From JAGXOF01 sp046545575 (GTDB lineage: Bacteria; Chloroflexota; Dehalococcoidia; SZUA-161; SpSt-899): a stretch of 51,866 bases of DNA. Below are positions 38,278 through 47,358 of the stretch, piece after piece. The stretch spans positions 1-51,866 of the forward strand of contig JBKGZM010000006.1 in the NCBI GenBank assembly GCA_046545575.1, given 5' to 3'. Positions within the stretch are counted from its first letter, which is position 1. Every line of letters starts with the position of its first letter. The notes under the pieces were generated by a model, which searched no databases, had not been told where the DNA came from, and saw nothing but the letters and a program-made list of their open reading frames with translations. Position numbers and translations under genes: made by a program.

Positions 38278-39834
38278 ATGTCCAAAACTATAATGATCCA
38301 GGGAACAAGCTCCTCCGCTGGCAAGAGCATTTTGGTAGCTGCTCTCTGCCGTATATTCAGGCAGGACGGGTTTCGAGTAGCGCCCTTCAAGTCGCAGAAC
38401 ATGGCCCTTAACTCCTTTGTCACAAAGGGCGGAGGAGAGATGGGACGAGCCCAGGTGGTCCAAGCAGAGGCAGCGGGCATCGAACCCACGGTGGATATGA
38501 ATCCTGTTCTCCTCAAGCCTGAGGCGGATGCCAAGTCGCAGGTCATCGTCTCGGGCAGGGTATGGCGAACGATATCCGCTCAAAACTACTATGCCTACAC
38601 TTCTGATCTATTGAAGATAATACATGATTCACTGGACCGTCTCCGTTCCGACTACGACATAGTCGTAATCGAGGGAGCGGGTAGTCCTGCTGAGATCAAC
38701 CTCAAGGAGCGAGAAATCGTCAACATGAGAATCGCCAGCATGGCCGATTCGCCGGTCCTGCTGGTGGGGGATATCGACAGAGGAGGAGTATTTGCCTCGC
38801 TCGTCGGGACCCTGGATCTGCTGGATGAACAGGAGCGAGACTATGTCAAGGGCTTTATTATTAACAAGTTCCGGGGAAATGTGCAGTTGCTCCAGCCCGG
38901 ACTCGACCTCCTGGAGGAGCGCACTGCAAAGCCAGTGGTCGGAGTCGTTCCCTATTTCCGGGATATCGCCATAGCTCAGGAGGACTCGGTTTACCTCGAC
39001 GAGCGTGAGAGTACAGCAGGCCATGCTTCTACTGACCTGGACATCGCTGTTATCCGACTGCCGCATATTTCCAACTATGATGATTTCGACCCGCTCGAAG
39101 CGGAGGGTTGTGGTCTCCGGTATATAGACCAACCTGACAGGTTGGGCACCCCTGACCTCGTTATTTTGCCCGGCACCAAGAGCACGATCAATGACCTCTC
39201 ATGGCTGTGGAAATCAGGGCTGGCGGAACGGATTGTGAACCTGGCGAGGGACGGCACGCCGGTGATCGGCATCTGCGGCGGGTACCAGATGTTGGGCAGA
39301 AGCCTTCACGACCCTGACAGGGTGGAGTCGGAGCAGGAAAGCGCTTTGGGTTTGGGACTCATAAACATAGCGACCACGTTCGGGCCTCAGAAATCGACCA
39401 CGCAGGTCAGGGCCAGAGTAGTGGCTGATACAGGTTTGCTGGAAGGAATGCATGGGCAGGAAATCGTGGGATACGAAATCCACATGGGTCAGATCAAAGG
39501 CTACCGGGACATCCCCGCGTTGCAGGTCCTCGAGACGCCGCATGGGGAGACCGAATACCTGGACGGTCGGTTGAATGCTCAGGGTACGGTTCTCGGCACG
39601 TACATTCACGGTCTGTTTCACAATTCCGTGTTCAGGCAAGGTGTGCTGGATTATTTGGGCAAACGCCGCGGTTTGCCTGTAGAGGGTCGCGGCACGACGC
39701 GTCGTGCCCCGGCAAAGGATCGGGAATATGACAGGCTGGCCGATTTGGTGAGGGGCAGTCTTGATATGGATGCTGTTTATCAGATTCTGAAAGCAGGGCT
39801 GGATTTGCCCACCAAGAAAGATATTGGGGAGTAG
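38278..39834 (+). CDS. cobQ: cobyric acid synthase CobQ/CbiP
   Basis: A 518-residue amidotransferase that amidates four side chains of the corrin ring. N-terminal ATP-binding domain (MIQGTSSSAGKSILVAALCR, then FKSQNMALNSFVTKGGGEMG and PVLLKPEADAKSQVI), then a class I glutamine amidotransferase domain with catalytic cysteine C333 (VIGICGGYQMLG) and the late histidine block GYEIHMGQ. Full length. The 110-base gap before it (38168-38277) shows no clear promoter. In a salvage-only genome it presumably finishes partly amidated imports. Confidence 0.95.
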   Translation: MSKTIMIQGTSSSAGKSILVAALCRIFRQDGFRVAPFKSQNMALNSFVTKGGGEMGRAQVVQAEAAGIEPTVDMNPVLLKPEADAKSQVIVSGRVWRTISAQNYYAYTSDLLKIIHDSLDRLRSDYDIVVIEGAGSPAEINLKEREIVNMRIASMADSPVLLVGDIDRGGVFASLVGTLDLLDEQERDYVKGFIINKFRGNVQLLQPGLDLLEERTAKPVVGVVPYFRDIAIAQEDSVYLDERESTAGHASTDLDIAVIRLPHISNYDDFDPLEAEGCGLRYIDQPDRLGTPDLVILPGTKSTINDLSWLWKSGLAERIVNLARDGTPVIGICGGYQMLGRSLHDPDRVESEQESALGLGLINIATTFGPQKSTTQVRARVVADTGLLEGMHGQEIVGYEIHMGQIKGYRDIPALQVLETPHGETEYLDGRLNAQGTVLGTYIHGLFHNSVFRQGVLDYLGKRRGLPVEGRGTTRRAPAKDREYDRLADLVRGSLDMDAVYQILKAGLDLPTKKDIGE

Positions 39835-39837
39835 AGT

Positions 39838-39932
39838 GTGGGAGCGGTCTCCAGACGTGGGAGCGGTCTCCAGACGTGGGAGCGGTCTCCAGACGTGGGA
39901 GCGGTCTCCAGACGTGGGAGCGATCTCCAGAC
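39838..39932 (+). repeat. five-copy 19-bp tandem repeat
   Basis: The unit GTGGGAGCGGTCTCCAGAC occurs five times head to tail at 39838, 39857, 39876, 39895 and 39914, the last with one change (CGATCTCC). Each unit contains a GGAG...CTCC inverted repeat. It begins directly behind the cobQ stop. Length, absence of spacers and perfect identity exclude CRISPR; it looks like recent slippage on a REP-type sequence. Copy number may vary between strains. Confidence 0.92.
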
Positions 39933-40245
39933 CGCGATAATCGCGGCAAGAATGCCGCTCCTACAAGGGCGGGGGTAAGGCTTATTCATAATGTTATTGC
40001 GAATCCGCCAAAGGCAGATGAAGCAATCTCGGGCAGAGGAAGAGATTGCTTCGCTTCGCTCGCAATGACACAAATATGTTGGGCAGGGGAGGCTTTAGCC
40101 TCCCTGGGAGGGCGAATAAATTCGCCCCTACCCTATTGGACTGAAAAGAGTTCGAGTATGGGAAATCTCCCTCCCTCTAACTCCCTCCCACAAGGGGAGG
40201 GAGAATTTACCCTCTCCCGTCAAGGGAGAGGGATAGGGTGAGGGT
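39933..40245. repeat. mixed palindromic repeat region between cobQ and cobT
   Basis: No gene is seen in 39835-40283. After the tandem repeat come: CCGCGATAATCGCGG-type and GCCGCTCCTAC sequence (39931-39965); a nested inverted repeat ATTGCGA...TCGCAAT (39996-40066) around GAAGCAATCTC/GAGATTGCTTC; a third copy of the REP double hairpin (GGGAGGCT/AGCCTCCC at 40087-40104 and GGCGAATAAATTCGCC at 40111-40126); and CTCCCTCCC/GGGAGGGAG (40181-40203) followed by CCCTCTCCC/GGGAGAGGG (40210-40232). At least four different repeat families have landed here. Confidence 0.8.
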
Positions 40246-40283
40246 GACATTTTCACAGCAATGACACAAAAGAGGAGACCATC

Positions 40284-40589
40284 ATGAATGAGTCAGAGGA
40301 TAACGAATGCAAGGCTATCCAAGATGAGCTTCATGAAATCAACAAGAAGCTCGATAAGCTTGAGGGGATCGAAGAACAGCTTGAGCAAAGTCAAAAAAAC
40401 AACATGTACACCTCTTTCTGCACCATGGGGCTGGCGTTTGCAGCGATCGGAATAGCGATCTGGCTTGCTCCCGACCGAATCGGTTCCTTTGTATCGACAG
40501 GTCTATTTTTGACGGTTGCAGGCTTATTCATCGCGGCCCCGGGATTATGTTTCTTTTTTAAGCAGATATTCCGTAGGAGAAAACAATGA
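40284..40589 (+). CDS. small membrane protein with N-terminal coiled coil
   Basis: A 101-residue protein: residues 8-40 form a coiled coil (AIQDELHEINKKLDKLEGIE), and two hydrophobic helices follow (FCTMGLAFAAIGIAIWLA and GLFLTVAGLFIAAPGLCFFF) with a basic end (RRRKQ). A GAGGAG site precedes the ATG, and its stop overlaps the cobT start (ATGA), so it is translated with cobT. No family is recognised. The coupling suggests a real gene, perhaps a membrane anchor for the last steps of corrinoid assembly, where CbiB and CobS also sit. Confidence 0.7.
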   Translation: MNESEDNECKAIQDELHEINKKLDKLEGIEEQLEQSQKNNMYTSFCTMGLAFAAIGIAIWLAPDRIGSFVSTGLFLTVAGLFIAAPGLCFFFKQIFRRRKQ

Positions 40590-41656
40590 CAACATCTTTA
40601 GACCAGATACTAGAACAAATCAGCCCTCTCGACGAGGCGGCAATGGAGTCGGCTCGGGAAAGGCAGGAGCAGCTCACCAAGCCAAGAGGGAGCCTGGGGA
40701 AACTGGAGGAGGTATCCATCAGGATAGCCGGCATCAAGGGGGTAGGGGCACAGAATGCCGTGCCCCTCCTTGAACACAAAGCGGTTATAACAATGGCTGC
40801 CGACCACGGCGTCGTAAAGTCGGGGGTTTCCCTCTATCCTCAGGAAGTCACCAGGCAGATGGTCTTCAATTTCCTGAGCGGGAATGCCGGCATCAATATC
40901 CTCACCCGCCACATCGGGGCGCGGGTTATCATCGTGGACATGGGTGTGGTCGGGGGATTCGAACCTCAGCCAGGGCTCATCTGCAAGATGATAGACTTCG
41001 GCACAAAGGACATGACGCAGGGTCCGGCCATGACGAGGCAGCAGGCAATCGACTCAATCGAGGCAGGCATCGAGGTGGTGGAGGCGGAGATAGAGAAGGG
41101 ACTCGACATCGTGGGGACGGGGGAGATGGGCATTGGCAACACGACACCCAGCAGCGCGATATGCGCCGCCATAACAGGGACGCCCGTACAGGATATCACC
41201 GGGCGCGGTGCCGGACTCGGAGACGAGCAGCTCGATCACAAGGTCAGGGTAATCGAGGAGGCCCTGAGCGTCAACAATCCCGACCCCACAGACCCGATCG
41301 ATGTCCTCTCAAAGGTCGGCGGATTCGAGATCGGCGGGCTGACCGGGGTTATCCTGGGCGCGGCAGCGCACCGGGTGCCGGTGGTGCTCGACGGATTCAT
41401 TTCAGGGGCAGCAGCGCTTCTCGCTATTGGCCTGTCACCGACGGCAAAAGAGTACCTCATCGCAGGGCACCAGTCCGCCGAGAGCGGACACGGGATAATG
41501 CTGGAAAAGCTGGGGTTAAGTCCATTGCTGAACCTGGGAATGCGCCTGGGAGAGGGGACAGGTGCTGCGCTTGCGATGTCGGTTGTCGAGGCGGCGGTTA
41601 AGACCCTGGCGGAGATGAAAACATTCGCCGAGGCCGGCGTGAGTGATGTGGAGTAA
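40586..41656 (+). CDS. cobT: nicotinate-nucleotide--dimethylbenzimidazole phosphoribosyltransferase CobT
   Basis: A 356-residue enzyme that activates the lower-ligand base of cobamides as an alpha-ribotide. Signatures: TKPRGSLGKLEEVSIRIAGI, VITMAADHGVVKSGVS, GEMGIGNTTPSSAICAAIT, DITGRGAGLGDEQLDHKV and the catalytic-glutamate end GMRLGEGTGAALAMSV. Full length. It is coupled to the membrane protein upstream and followed 3 bases later by cobS. CobT fixes which base is built in, so here it sets the final cobamide. Confidence 0.96.
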   Translation: MTTSLDQILEQISPLDEAAMESARERQEQLTKPRGSLGKLEEVSIRIAGIKGVGAQNAVPLLEHKAVITMAADHGVVKSGVSLYPQEVTRQMVFNFLSGNAGINILTRHIGARVIIVDMGVVGGFEPQPGLICKMIDFGTKDMTQGPAMTRQQAIDSIEAGIEVVEAEIEKGLDIVGTGEMGIGNTTPSSAICAAITGTPVQDITGRGAGLGDEQLDHKVRVIEEALSVNNPDPTDPIDVLSKVGGFEIGGLTGVILGAAAHRVPVVLDGFISGAAALLAIGLSPTAKEYLIAGHQSAESGHGIMLEKLGLSPLLNLGMRLGEGTGAALAMSVVEAAVKTLAEMKTFAEAGVSDVE

Positions 41657-41659
41657 ACC

Positions 41660-42436
41660 ATGCCATTTTTGATAGCTATACAGCTCCTTACGATAGTCCC
41701 GATTAAGTACGGGAGACAATACTCGCCTGCGGAAATGGGGCGTTCCCTCGCCTTTTTCCCGATCGTGGGACTCCTCATCGGTCTGCTGCTCTGGGGACTG
41801 GACCTGCTGCTCACGCTGTTCCTGCCCGTAATGCTGGTGAACGTGCTGCTGTTTGCGGTCCTGGCCATTGTCACGGGGGCACTGCACCTTGACGGTTTTA
41901 TCGACACGTGCGATGGGCTGGCGGCGCGAGGCTCGCGCAGCGAAAAGCTGGAGGCCATGAAGGACAGCGGGGTGGGGGCTGTGGGGGTAGTTGCGGTTTG
42001 TTTCATGCTCCTTGCCCAGATAGCCTCTTTCTCGGCTTTGCCGGATGGTACCAGAGTCAGTGCTTTGATCGCCATGCCGTTGCTGTCAAGATGGACCATG
42101 GCCTGTGCGGTCTGGACCTTCCCGCCAGCGAGGCGGGAGGGGCTGGGCTGGGCTGTGAGGCAGCAGGCAAGCTGGAAAGGTATTCTCATAGCTGTTATTC
42201 TCACGCTGGGCATATCGTGGGTGGTGGTGGGGTGGTGGGGAATACTGCTTGTAGGAGGCCTGACCATCATCGCGCTTGCGCTTGGTCAGTATCTCAGCGC
42301 CACGTTCGGTGGTCTGAGCGGAGACACTTACGGAGCCATTAACGAGGTTACTCAGTTAGGCGCACTGGTTTTTATATACATCATTTCCACATATTCTGGT
42401 GCTTTCCCGGGAGGAGTAATTCCGCTGATATCATAA
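41660..42436 (+). CDS. cobS: cobalamin synthase CobS
   Basis: A 258-residue membrane enzyme joining adenosylcobinamide-GDP with the alpha-ribotide. Motifs: AIQLLTIVPIKYG, LHLDGFIDTCDGLAARGSR (the DGxxDxxD metal site), KDSGVGAVGVVAVC, PLLSRWTMACAV and SATFGGLSGDTYGAINEVTQ. Six to seven hydrophobic helices. It follows cobT at 3 bases. CobU/CobY, needed to make the GDP-activated substrate, is not in the window and must be encoded elsewhere. Confidence 0.95.
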   Translation: MPFLIAIQLLTIVPIKYGRQYSPAEMGRSLAFFPIVGLLIGLLLWGLDLLLTLFLPVMLVNVLLFAVLAIVTGALHLDGFIDTCDGLAARGSRSEKLEAMKDSGVGAVGVVAVCFMLLAQIASFSALPDGTRVSALIAMPLLSRWTMACAVWTFPPARREGLGWAVRQQASWKGILIAVILTLGISWVVVGWWGILLVGGLTIIALALGQYLSATFGGLSGDTYGAINEVTQLGALVFIYIISTYSGAFPGGVIPLIS

Positions 42437-42578
42437 TGCTATCAGCGAAGCAACGTCCCGAATTCCATCTTCAAACCCACCATGAGTTATAATAGATTAG
42501 TCATTTTAGCTTCCAAGACTAAAGCAGTAATAAAGAACGCCAGTGACACAGGAATCAATATACATGCAAGGAGGCTAC

Positions 42579-43892
42579 TTGAATAGAGATATCGAAACCA
42601 TACAACCTCAAGAGTTACAGAAGATTCAGAACGAGAAATTCTTAAAGCAACTCGACTATGTTTGGAGCAACTCCCCGTTCTACCAGGAGAAATTCAGAAG
42701 TTGCGGGCTCCAGAAGGATGACATAAAGAGCCTCAATGACCTTCCAAAACTCCCCTTTACCGAAAAGGACGATTTGAGAAAGAGCCAGGAAGAACATCCT
42801 CCCTTGGGGAACCATCTGGCGGCACCAATGGATAGCTTGATAAGAATCCATTCATCATCCGGCACCACAGGGATGCCCACCTTCGTTGGGATTACCCGAC
42901 ATGACCAATCGGTCTGGAATGAAATCGTGGCTCGATCCTTCTTCACCCAGGGACTCAGAGAGACCGATATCGTTATTCACGCTGTAGGGCTCACTTTCTT
43001 TGTAGGAGGCCTTCCCGTTAAGGACGCCATGGAATACATCGGCGCAACGTTCGTTCCCATCGGTACCGGAGCATCTGACCGGATTGTCAACACCACAAAG
43101 AGGCTGGGAGCCAACGTTCTTCACTGCACCCCTTCCTACGGCTTATATCTGTCCGAGTACCTCAGGCAAAGAGAAATGGATCCTCGGGAGCTTAGCTTCA
43201 AGAAGATCACTGTGGGAGCCGAGCCTGGAGGCAGTGTTCCGTCGATAAGGAAGAAGATTGAAGGGGATTTCGGTGCCATTGTAACGGAGGGACTTGGGAA
43301 CTCAGACGCAGCACCCGTTATTTTCTCAGAGTGTCCATATCAACAAGGTATGCACTTCTGCGCTCAGGAATACATCGTATGCGAGCTGATACACCCCGAC
43401 ACAGGAGACGTCATTGAAATGGAAGATGATGCAGAAGGGGAACTCGTCTATACTTTGATAGATAGAGAAGCCTGTCCCGTGATGAGATTCCGCACCCATG
43501 ACAGGGTACAGGTATGGACTTCTCCATGCGAGTGTGGCAGAACGAGTTTCCGCCTCAGATGCCTTGGCAGGACCGATGATATGTTGATTGTCCTCGGGGT
43601 AAACGTCTTCCCGGCAGCAGTCAAAGATGTGGTTGCATCCTTCACCCCCCACACCACCGGCGAGATGGTTATCCTCCTCGAAGAACCAGGACCCGCGGTG
43701 CAGCCACCAGTCAGGATCCAGGTAGAGCATGGTGATACCGGTGAAGACCTTGGCAAGCTGAAACAGCAAATAGAAGCTGCGCTGCGAGAGAAGCTGGTAT
43801 TCCGTGCCAACGTGCAAATGGTTCCATCAGGGACACTGCCCCGTTATGAAATGAAATCGAAGCTCGTGAGAAAGCTATACGAAGAGGAGTAA
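42579..43892 (+). CDS. phenylacetate-CoA ligase-type adenylating enzyme
   Basis: A PaaK-family acyl-CoA ligase of about 437 residues. TTG 42579 is favoured because AAGGAGG lies 4 bases before it and the family begins NRDIETxxxxEL; a GTG at 42543 extends the frame. Motifs: HSSSGTTGMPTFVGITRHD (AMP binding), VTEGLGNSDAAPVIFSEC, CPVMRFRTHDRV and GRTDDMLIVLGVNVFPAAVKD. It activates an aromatic or other carboxylic acid with ATP and CoA. A branched-chain-type importer is encoded convergently downstream, so the substrate may be imported. Confidence 0.88.
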   Translation: MNRDIETIQPQELQKIQNEKFLKQLDYVWSNSPFYQEKFRSCGLQKDDIKSLNDLPKLPFTEKDDLRKSQEEHPPLGNHLAAPMDSLIRIHSSSGTTGMPTFVGITRHDQSVWNEIVARSFFTQGLRETDIVIHAVGLTFFVGGLPVKDAMEYIGATFVPIGTGASDRIVNTTKRLGANVLHCTPSYGLYLSEYLRQREMDPRELSFKKITVGAEPGGSVPSIRKKIEGDFGAIVTEGLGNSDAAPVIFSECPYQQGMHFCAQEYIVCELIHPDTGDVIEMEDDAEGELVYTLIDREACPVMRFRTHDRVQVWTSPCECGRTSFRLRCLGRTDDMLIVLGVNVFPAAVKDVVASFTPHTTGEMVILLEEPGPAVQPPVRIQVEHGDTGEDLGKLKQQIEAALREKLVFRANVQMVPSGTLPRYEMKSKLVRKLYEEE

Positions 43893-43901
43893 GCGTGAAA
43901 A

Positions 43902-43932
43902 CAGGGGCTCAGGCCGTTGGCCTGAGCCCCTG
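43902..43932 (-). terminator. bidirectional hairpin terminator between the ligase and binding-protein genes
   Basis: A perfect 14-bp stem CAGGGGCTCAGGCC/GGCCTGAGCCCCTG with a 3-base loop. Read on the minus strand it is followed by TTTTCACG, giving a standard intrinsic terminator for the binding-protein gene ending at 43956. On the plus strand it lacks a T-run but may still slow polymerase leaving the ligase gene. Confidence 0.85.
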
Positions 43933-43955
43933 CCCGATCTATCCTGATACCTGAT

Positions 43956-45338
43956 CTAGTCCCAGGGCTTGGGGAATATCATATCACTCATTGCAGGCAT
44001 GAAATCATTATAGGAAAAGACGACCGGCAGATTCCAACCTTCCTCGGTTTTCTGCCACTGACCAAATTGACACGGCACTCTCTGGAAGTTCAACCCCGTC
44101 CCCTCTTCAAACACAACACGCCCCCACATGCTGGTGTAATCAGTTTCATCTAACGCCTCCAAGACCGCATCTGAGTCAAGCGTACCGGCTCTCTCGATAG
44201 CATCAAAGAGTGTCTGCGCTACCGCGTAACACCAGCCTATACCCTGAGGAACAGCATGGCTTCCCGTTTCCTCACGGTATCTTTCAGCAAGCGACTGGGG
44301 AGTTGTGCCACCAATCCCCTGCGCATTTTGCATAGATGGTGACCAGTAGATCTCCGTACCAACTCCGTCTGCCATGTCACCACCCCAGGCCGCTATATCC
44401 TCAACAAACATAGCCGCCCTTGTAGCATACACGAGCTTGGGCTCAAAGCCCTGTGCTTTACATTGTTTCATGAGAGTACCAAAATCAGGTCCGGGGCAAT
44501 TCCCCCAAAGTATTTCACAGTCGTTATTCTTCCACTCCTGTACCAGGGATGTGAAATCTTGCGTGCCTGGGGAATATATGCCGAACTCGTCTTCTACTCT
44601 GTAGACATTGAAGCCTTGCTCCCCTGCAGCTGCAGAGAATGCCTTATACCACCCCCTCCCATCCGAGTCATCGAAGGCAAAGGCCGCGACCTTCTTGTTC
44701 GTCTCGTCAGCTCTGGCTCCCAGTGCACCCAACCACGTGGGCATCATCAAATACCCATTATTACCGTGTCGGAAATCACCTTCCGGAGCCGGGGTACCTA
44801 TGGAAAATCCAAACGTCCAACTGTAGTTCCATGATGTACTTGCTGCCTTATGCATACCTGCCCAGGCTTCGTAAGTACCTAGCCCGTAAACCGCCGGGAT
44901 CTCATACTTGTCAGCCATCATAGCAGTGCCCTGACGCAGTGTCGGCACCTCAAAATGACCACCGAGAAAATGCACATCTTCGTTAAGAATCAAGTCCTCA
45001 GTAAGGGTAGTAAGCTTTGTCGGATCACTCTCGCAATCAGGGTGTATCCATCTGACGGGCACTTTAGCATCATACTCCGATAAATATATTCCACCCTCAT
45101 CGTTGATATCCGCAATCGCTGCTTCCGTTCCCCAGCTCGAAAGCCCTCCGAACGCTGCATAAGGCCCTGTATAGGATACAGGATCCCCGATACGAATTTC
45201 GGTGGGAACCTCCGGTGCTGCTGATGTCGATTCAGAGGGTTCCTCCGTCGTCCCGGTACCACAAGCACCTGTAAATACGGGCACTGCCGCTACTAAAACC
45301 AGAACTACTACACTTAATACTATACCGAACCTTTTCAA
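43956..45338 (-). CDS. LivK-type ABC transporter substrate-binding lipoprotein
   Basis: A 460-residue branched-chain amino acid-type (Peripla_BP_6) binding protein with lipoprotein signal (VFTGAC, Cys26) and a Ser/Thr/Glu-rich linker. The mature part begins EIRIGDPVSYTGPYAAFGG and has WGTEAAIADINDEGGIYL; C-terminal segments FDAIERAGTLDSDAVLEAL and VPCQFGQWQKTEEGWNLPVV are family-like. Homologues of this size often bind aromatic acids, short fatty acids or amides rather than amino acids. LivM/H/F/G genes follow on the same strand, interrupted by the plus-strand DUF169 gene. Confidence 0.9.
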   Translation of the reverse strand: MKRFGIVLSVVVLVLVAAVPVFTGACGTGTTEEPSESTSAAPEVPTEIRIGDPVSYTGPYAAFGGLSSWGTEAAIADINDEGGIYLSEYDAKVPVRWIHPDCESDPTKLTTLTEDLILNEDVHFLGGHFEVPTLRQGTAMMADKYEIPAVYGLGTYEAWAGMHKAASTSWNYSWTFGFSIGTPAPEGDFRHGNNGYLMMPTWLGALGARADETNKKVAAFAFDDSDGRGWYKAFSAAAGEQGFNVYRVEDEFGIYSPGTQDFTSLVQEWKNNDCEILWGNCPGPDFGTLMKQCKAQGFEPKLVYATRAAMFVEDIAAWGGDMADGVGTEIYWSPSMQNAQGIGGTTPQSLAERYREETGSHAVPQGIGWCYAVAQTLFDAIERAGTLDSDAVLEALDETDYTSMWGRVVFEEGTGLNFQRVPCQFGQWQKTEEGWNLPVVFSYNDFMPAMSDMIFPKPWD

Positions 45339-45531
45339 ACCAGTCCCTCCTTTCTATCATTTCTATTTCACAGCCTCACCTATATATCAACGCCTTACTC
45401 TTTACATATCCACCCCCTCATAGAAATCCCACGACACCTACCGCCTTACCTATCACTACTCGCAAGCCATATTATTTATCTAAAGAGTAATATAGCGTAG
45501 ATGAGATGTCAAGATGCCGCAGCCAAATCTC

Positions 45532-45560
45532 TTGCCTTTTGCCTCAAAAGATGGTTAAAT
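45532..45560 (+). promoter_or_regulatory. candidate promoter of the DUF169 gene
   Basis: TTGCCT (45532-45537), a 17-base spacer and TTAAAT (45555-45560), each 4 of 6 to consensus, lie 37 bases before the ATG at 45598. The binding-protein gene is divergently transcribed from the other side of this 259-base gap, which shows no other feature. Confidence 0.45.
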
Positions 45561-45597
45561 AGCACACAAACGTTGCAAAGCAACAAGGAGTTAAAAA

Positions 45598-46359
45598 ATG
45601 GCAAAATCCGCGCACGATCTCTCCGTATTCAATACATTCGATTTCGAGAGGCCGCCCATAGGGGTCAAGTTCCTGTTCTTCAAACCACAAGGGATTGAGC
45701 AACTCCCGCCGGACAAGAACCTGTCCTTCTGTGAAATGCTGAAGGAAGCCCAGCAAAGGGGAACTCCTTTCTACTTCGGCAAAGAGAACAACGAGGCATG
45801 TGTCGGGAAGATTCTCCTGGGAATGGAGGATATGGAGCCATTTGCAGAAAGCGGGCAAATAGGAGCCAGGTTGGGGATCTTCCAGGAAGCACGTGCAAAC
45901 TACATATTCTATCAACACGTCCCCAAATTCAATAAAGGGATTATTAACTACGTCGCTTTCTCCCTTGTAGACCAACTGACATTTAACCCGGATGTCTTAA
46001 TCATTACCGCCACTCCAAGCCAGGCAGAGATCGTAATGAGGGCCATGACCTATTCCACAGGTGAGTTATATACCTCCACGACGACACCGGTAATGGGATG
46101 CGCATGGCTCTACATTTATCCCTATCAGACCCACAAGGTAAATTTCCTTCTCCCTGACATGGTCCACGGAATGAAAGGTAGGCAATTATTTGAAGAGGGG
46201 ACAGTGCTGATATCTATACCATATCACTGGATACCGATCATAAGCGAGAATCTACAGGAAATGGAAATACATCTTCCATCGCATGCGAGCAAAGAACAGT
46301 ACCTTGCAGAATTTGGGACGATCATCGAGGATTTAGCCCAGGAATCTCAGAATCCCTAG
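45598..46359 (+). CDS. DUF169 family protein
   Basis: A 253-residue member of DUF169 (ArCR-like), a family spread among anaerobes and methanogens with no settled role. Pattern: FERPPIGVKFLFFKPQGIEQ, then LSFCEMLKEAQQRGTPFYFG, CVGKILLGM, DVLIITATPSQAEIVMRAMT and ISIPYHWIPIISENL. No signal peptide or membrane helix. An AAGGAG site precedes the ATG. It interrupts the transporter gene cluster on the opposite strand, placed between the binding protein and LivM. A sensor or substrate-handling role with the importer is only a guess. Confidence 0.88.
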   Translation: MAKSAHDLSVFNTFDFERPPIGVKFLFFKPQGIEQLPPDKNLSFCEMLKEAQQRGTPFYFGKENNEACVGKILLGMEDMEPFAESGQIGARLGIFQEARANYIFYQHVPKFNKGIINYVAFSLVDQLTFNPDVLIITATPSQAEIVMRAMTYSTGELYTSTTTPVMGCAWLYIYPYQTHKVNFLLPDMVHGMKGRQLFEEGTVLISIPYHWIPIISENLQEMEIHLPSHASKEQYLAEFGTIIEDLAQESQNP

Positions 46360-46379
46360 AGCCAATAACGAGCATAGCT

Positions 46380-47351
46380 CTATCTCCTGGTAACTGCTTG
46401 TAATATAGAGCGATATGGTCTGGTATTACGCACAAAGCCTACAATGCCCTGCGGGGCCAGCAACATCACACCGATCAATATGACGCCCTGGATAATAAGG
46501 CTAATCGTCCCGTATCGGGCAAGGGCAAAGTATAGAAAGACATACACAATAGTCCCAATGAAGGGCCCCTCCTTAGTACCTTCTCCTCCTATGACAGTAG
46601 CCAGCATCACCAGGATTAACCATCGTATGCTAAACGCACTTGTCGGCTCTATAAACCCTTGATATACGTAAAAGACCGCCCCTGCCAATCCTGTTACGGC
46701 CGCGGAGATGACAAAGGCGTACAGCTTCAAGCTGAAAACATTGATGCCGCAGCTGGCAGCGGTAGCATCGTTATCGCGGATTGCCACCAAACCCGATCCT
46801 AATTTCGAACGTAAGAGATAATGCATAAGGAAGAGCGAGGCAATACCAACAACGAAAGCCATCCAATAAATCTCCGCTCCTGAAACACCAGCCACACCCT
46901 TTACTGGATAGCCAGCGCCCTTACCATATAGCTCTATTCCCACAGGTTCCCAAAGCAAAAACAAGTAACGCAATATCTCAGGCACAACCAGTGTCCCAAT
47001 GGCAAAATAGATGCCTTTCAGCCTGAAGACGGGGAAAGATATAACCATTGCAAATAGCGCCGCTGTTATGGCACCAAGTATTATCCCAAGGTAATAAGGA
47101 AGACCAAGCCACGTAACTATTGCCAACGTATATCCCGCTATGCCGACAAAAGCCGCCGGGCACAGGGATATCAACCCACTATACCCGGCTAGCAAATTCC
47201 ACATATTTGCCATAGCCAGGTATATAAAGAAAAGAAGAAGGTAAAGGAGCCATGACCTAGGCATCCCCATTATCGGGAACAGGGCCACCAGGATCAGAAC
47301 CACTATAACTGGCGTTAACCCTACTCGCAATCTAGGAATGGCAAATTTCAT
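46380..47351 (-). CDS. LivM-type ABC transporter permease
   Basis: A 323-residue membrane permease (ATG 47351 with GGAG upstream; the frame reaches 47369 inside the next gene). About nine helices; FRLKGIYFAIGTLVVPEILRY and RSKLGSGLVAIRDNDATAAS carry the LivM-type motif that contacts the ATPase. The end is GVILIGVMLLAPQGIVGFVRN. It pairs with LivH directly upstream in the transcript. Cytoplasmic membrane. Confidence 0.92.
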   Translation of the reverse strand: MKFAIPRLRVGLTPVIVVLILVALFPIMGMPRSWLLYLLLFFIYLAMANMWNLLAGYSGLISLCPAAFVGIAGYTLAIVTWLGLPYYLGIILGAITAALFAMVISFPVFRLKGIYFAIGTLVVPEILRYLFLLWEPVGIELYGKGAGYPVKGVAGVSGAEIYWMAFVVGIASLFLMHYLLRSKLGSGLVAIRDNDATAASCGINVFSLKLYAFVISAAVTGLAGAVFYVYQGFIEPTSAFSIRWLILVMLATVIGGEGTKEGPFIGTIVYVFLYFALARYGTISLIIQGVILIGVMLLAPQGIVGFVRNTRPYRSILQAVTRR

Positions 47352-47358
47352 ATTTCTC

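Noticed and set aside
39838..39932. CRISPR array
   Set aside because: The 19-bp units are directly adjacent with no spacers and no cas genes are present.
42117..42140. Inverted repeat CCCGCC-AGCGA-GGCGGG in cobS as another inserted repeat
   Set aside because: The encoded segment (FPPARREGLG) aligns with the normal YPYARPEGLG-like stretch of CobS, so nothing was inserted.
41236..42270. A 344-residue ORF on the minus strand
   Set aside because: It is the mirror of cobT and cobS, rich in Ser, Pro and Arg with no family pattern, a typical shadow of GC-rich coding sequence.
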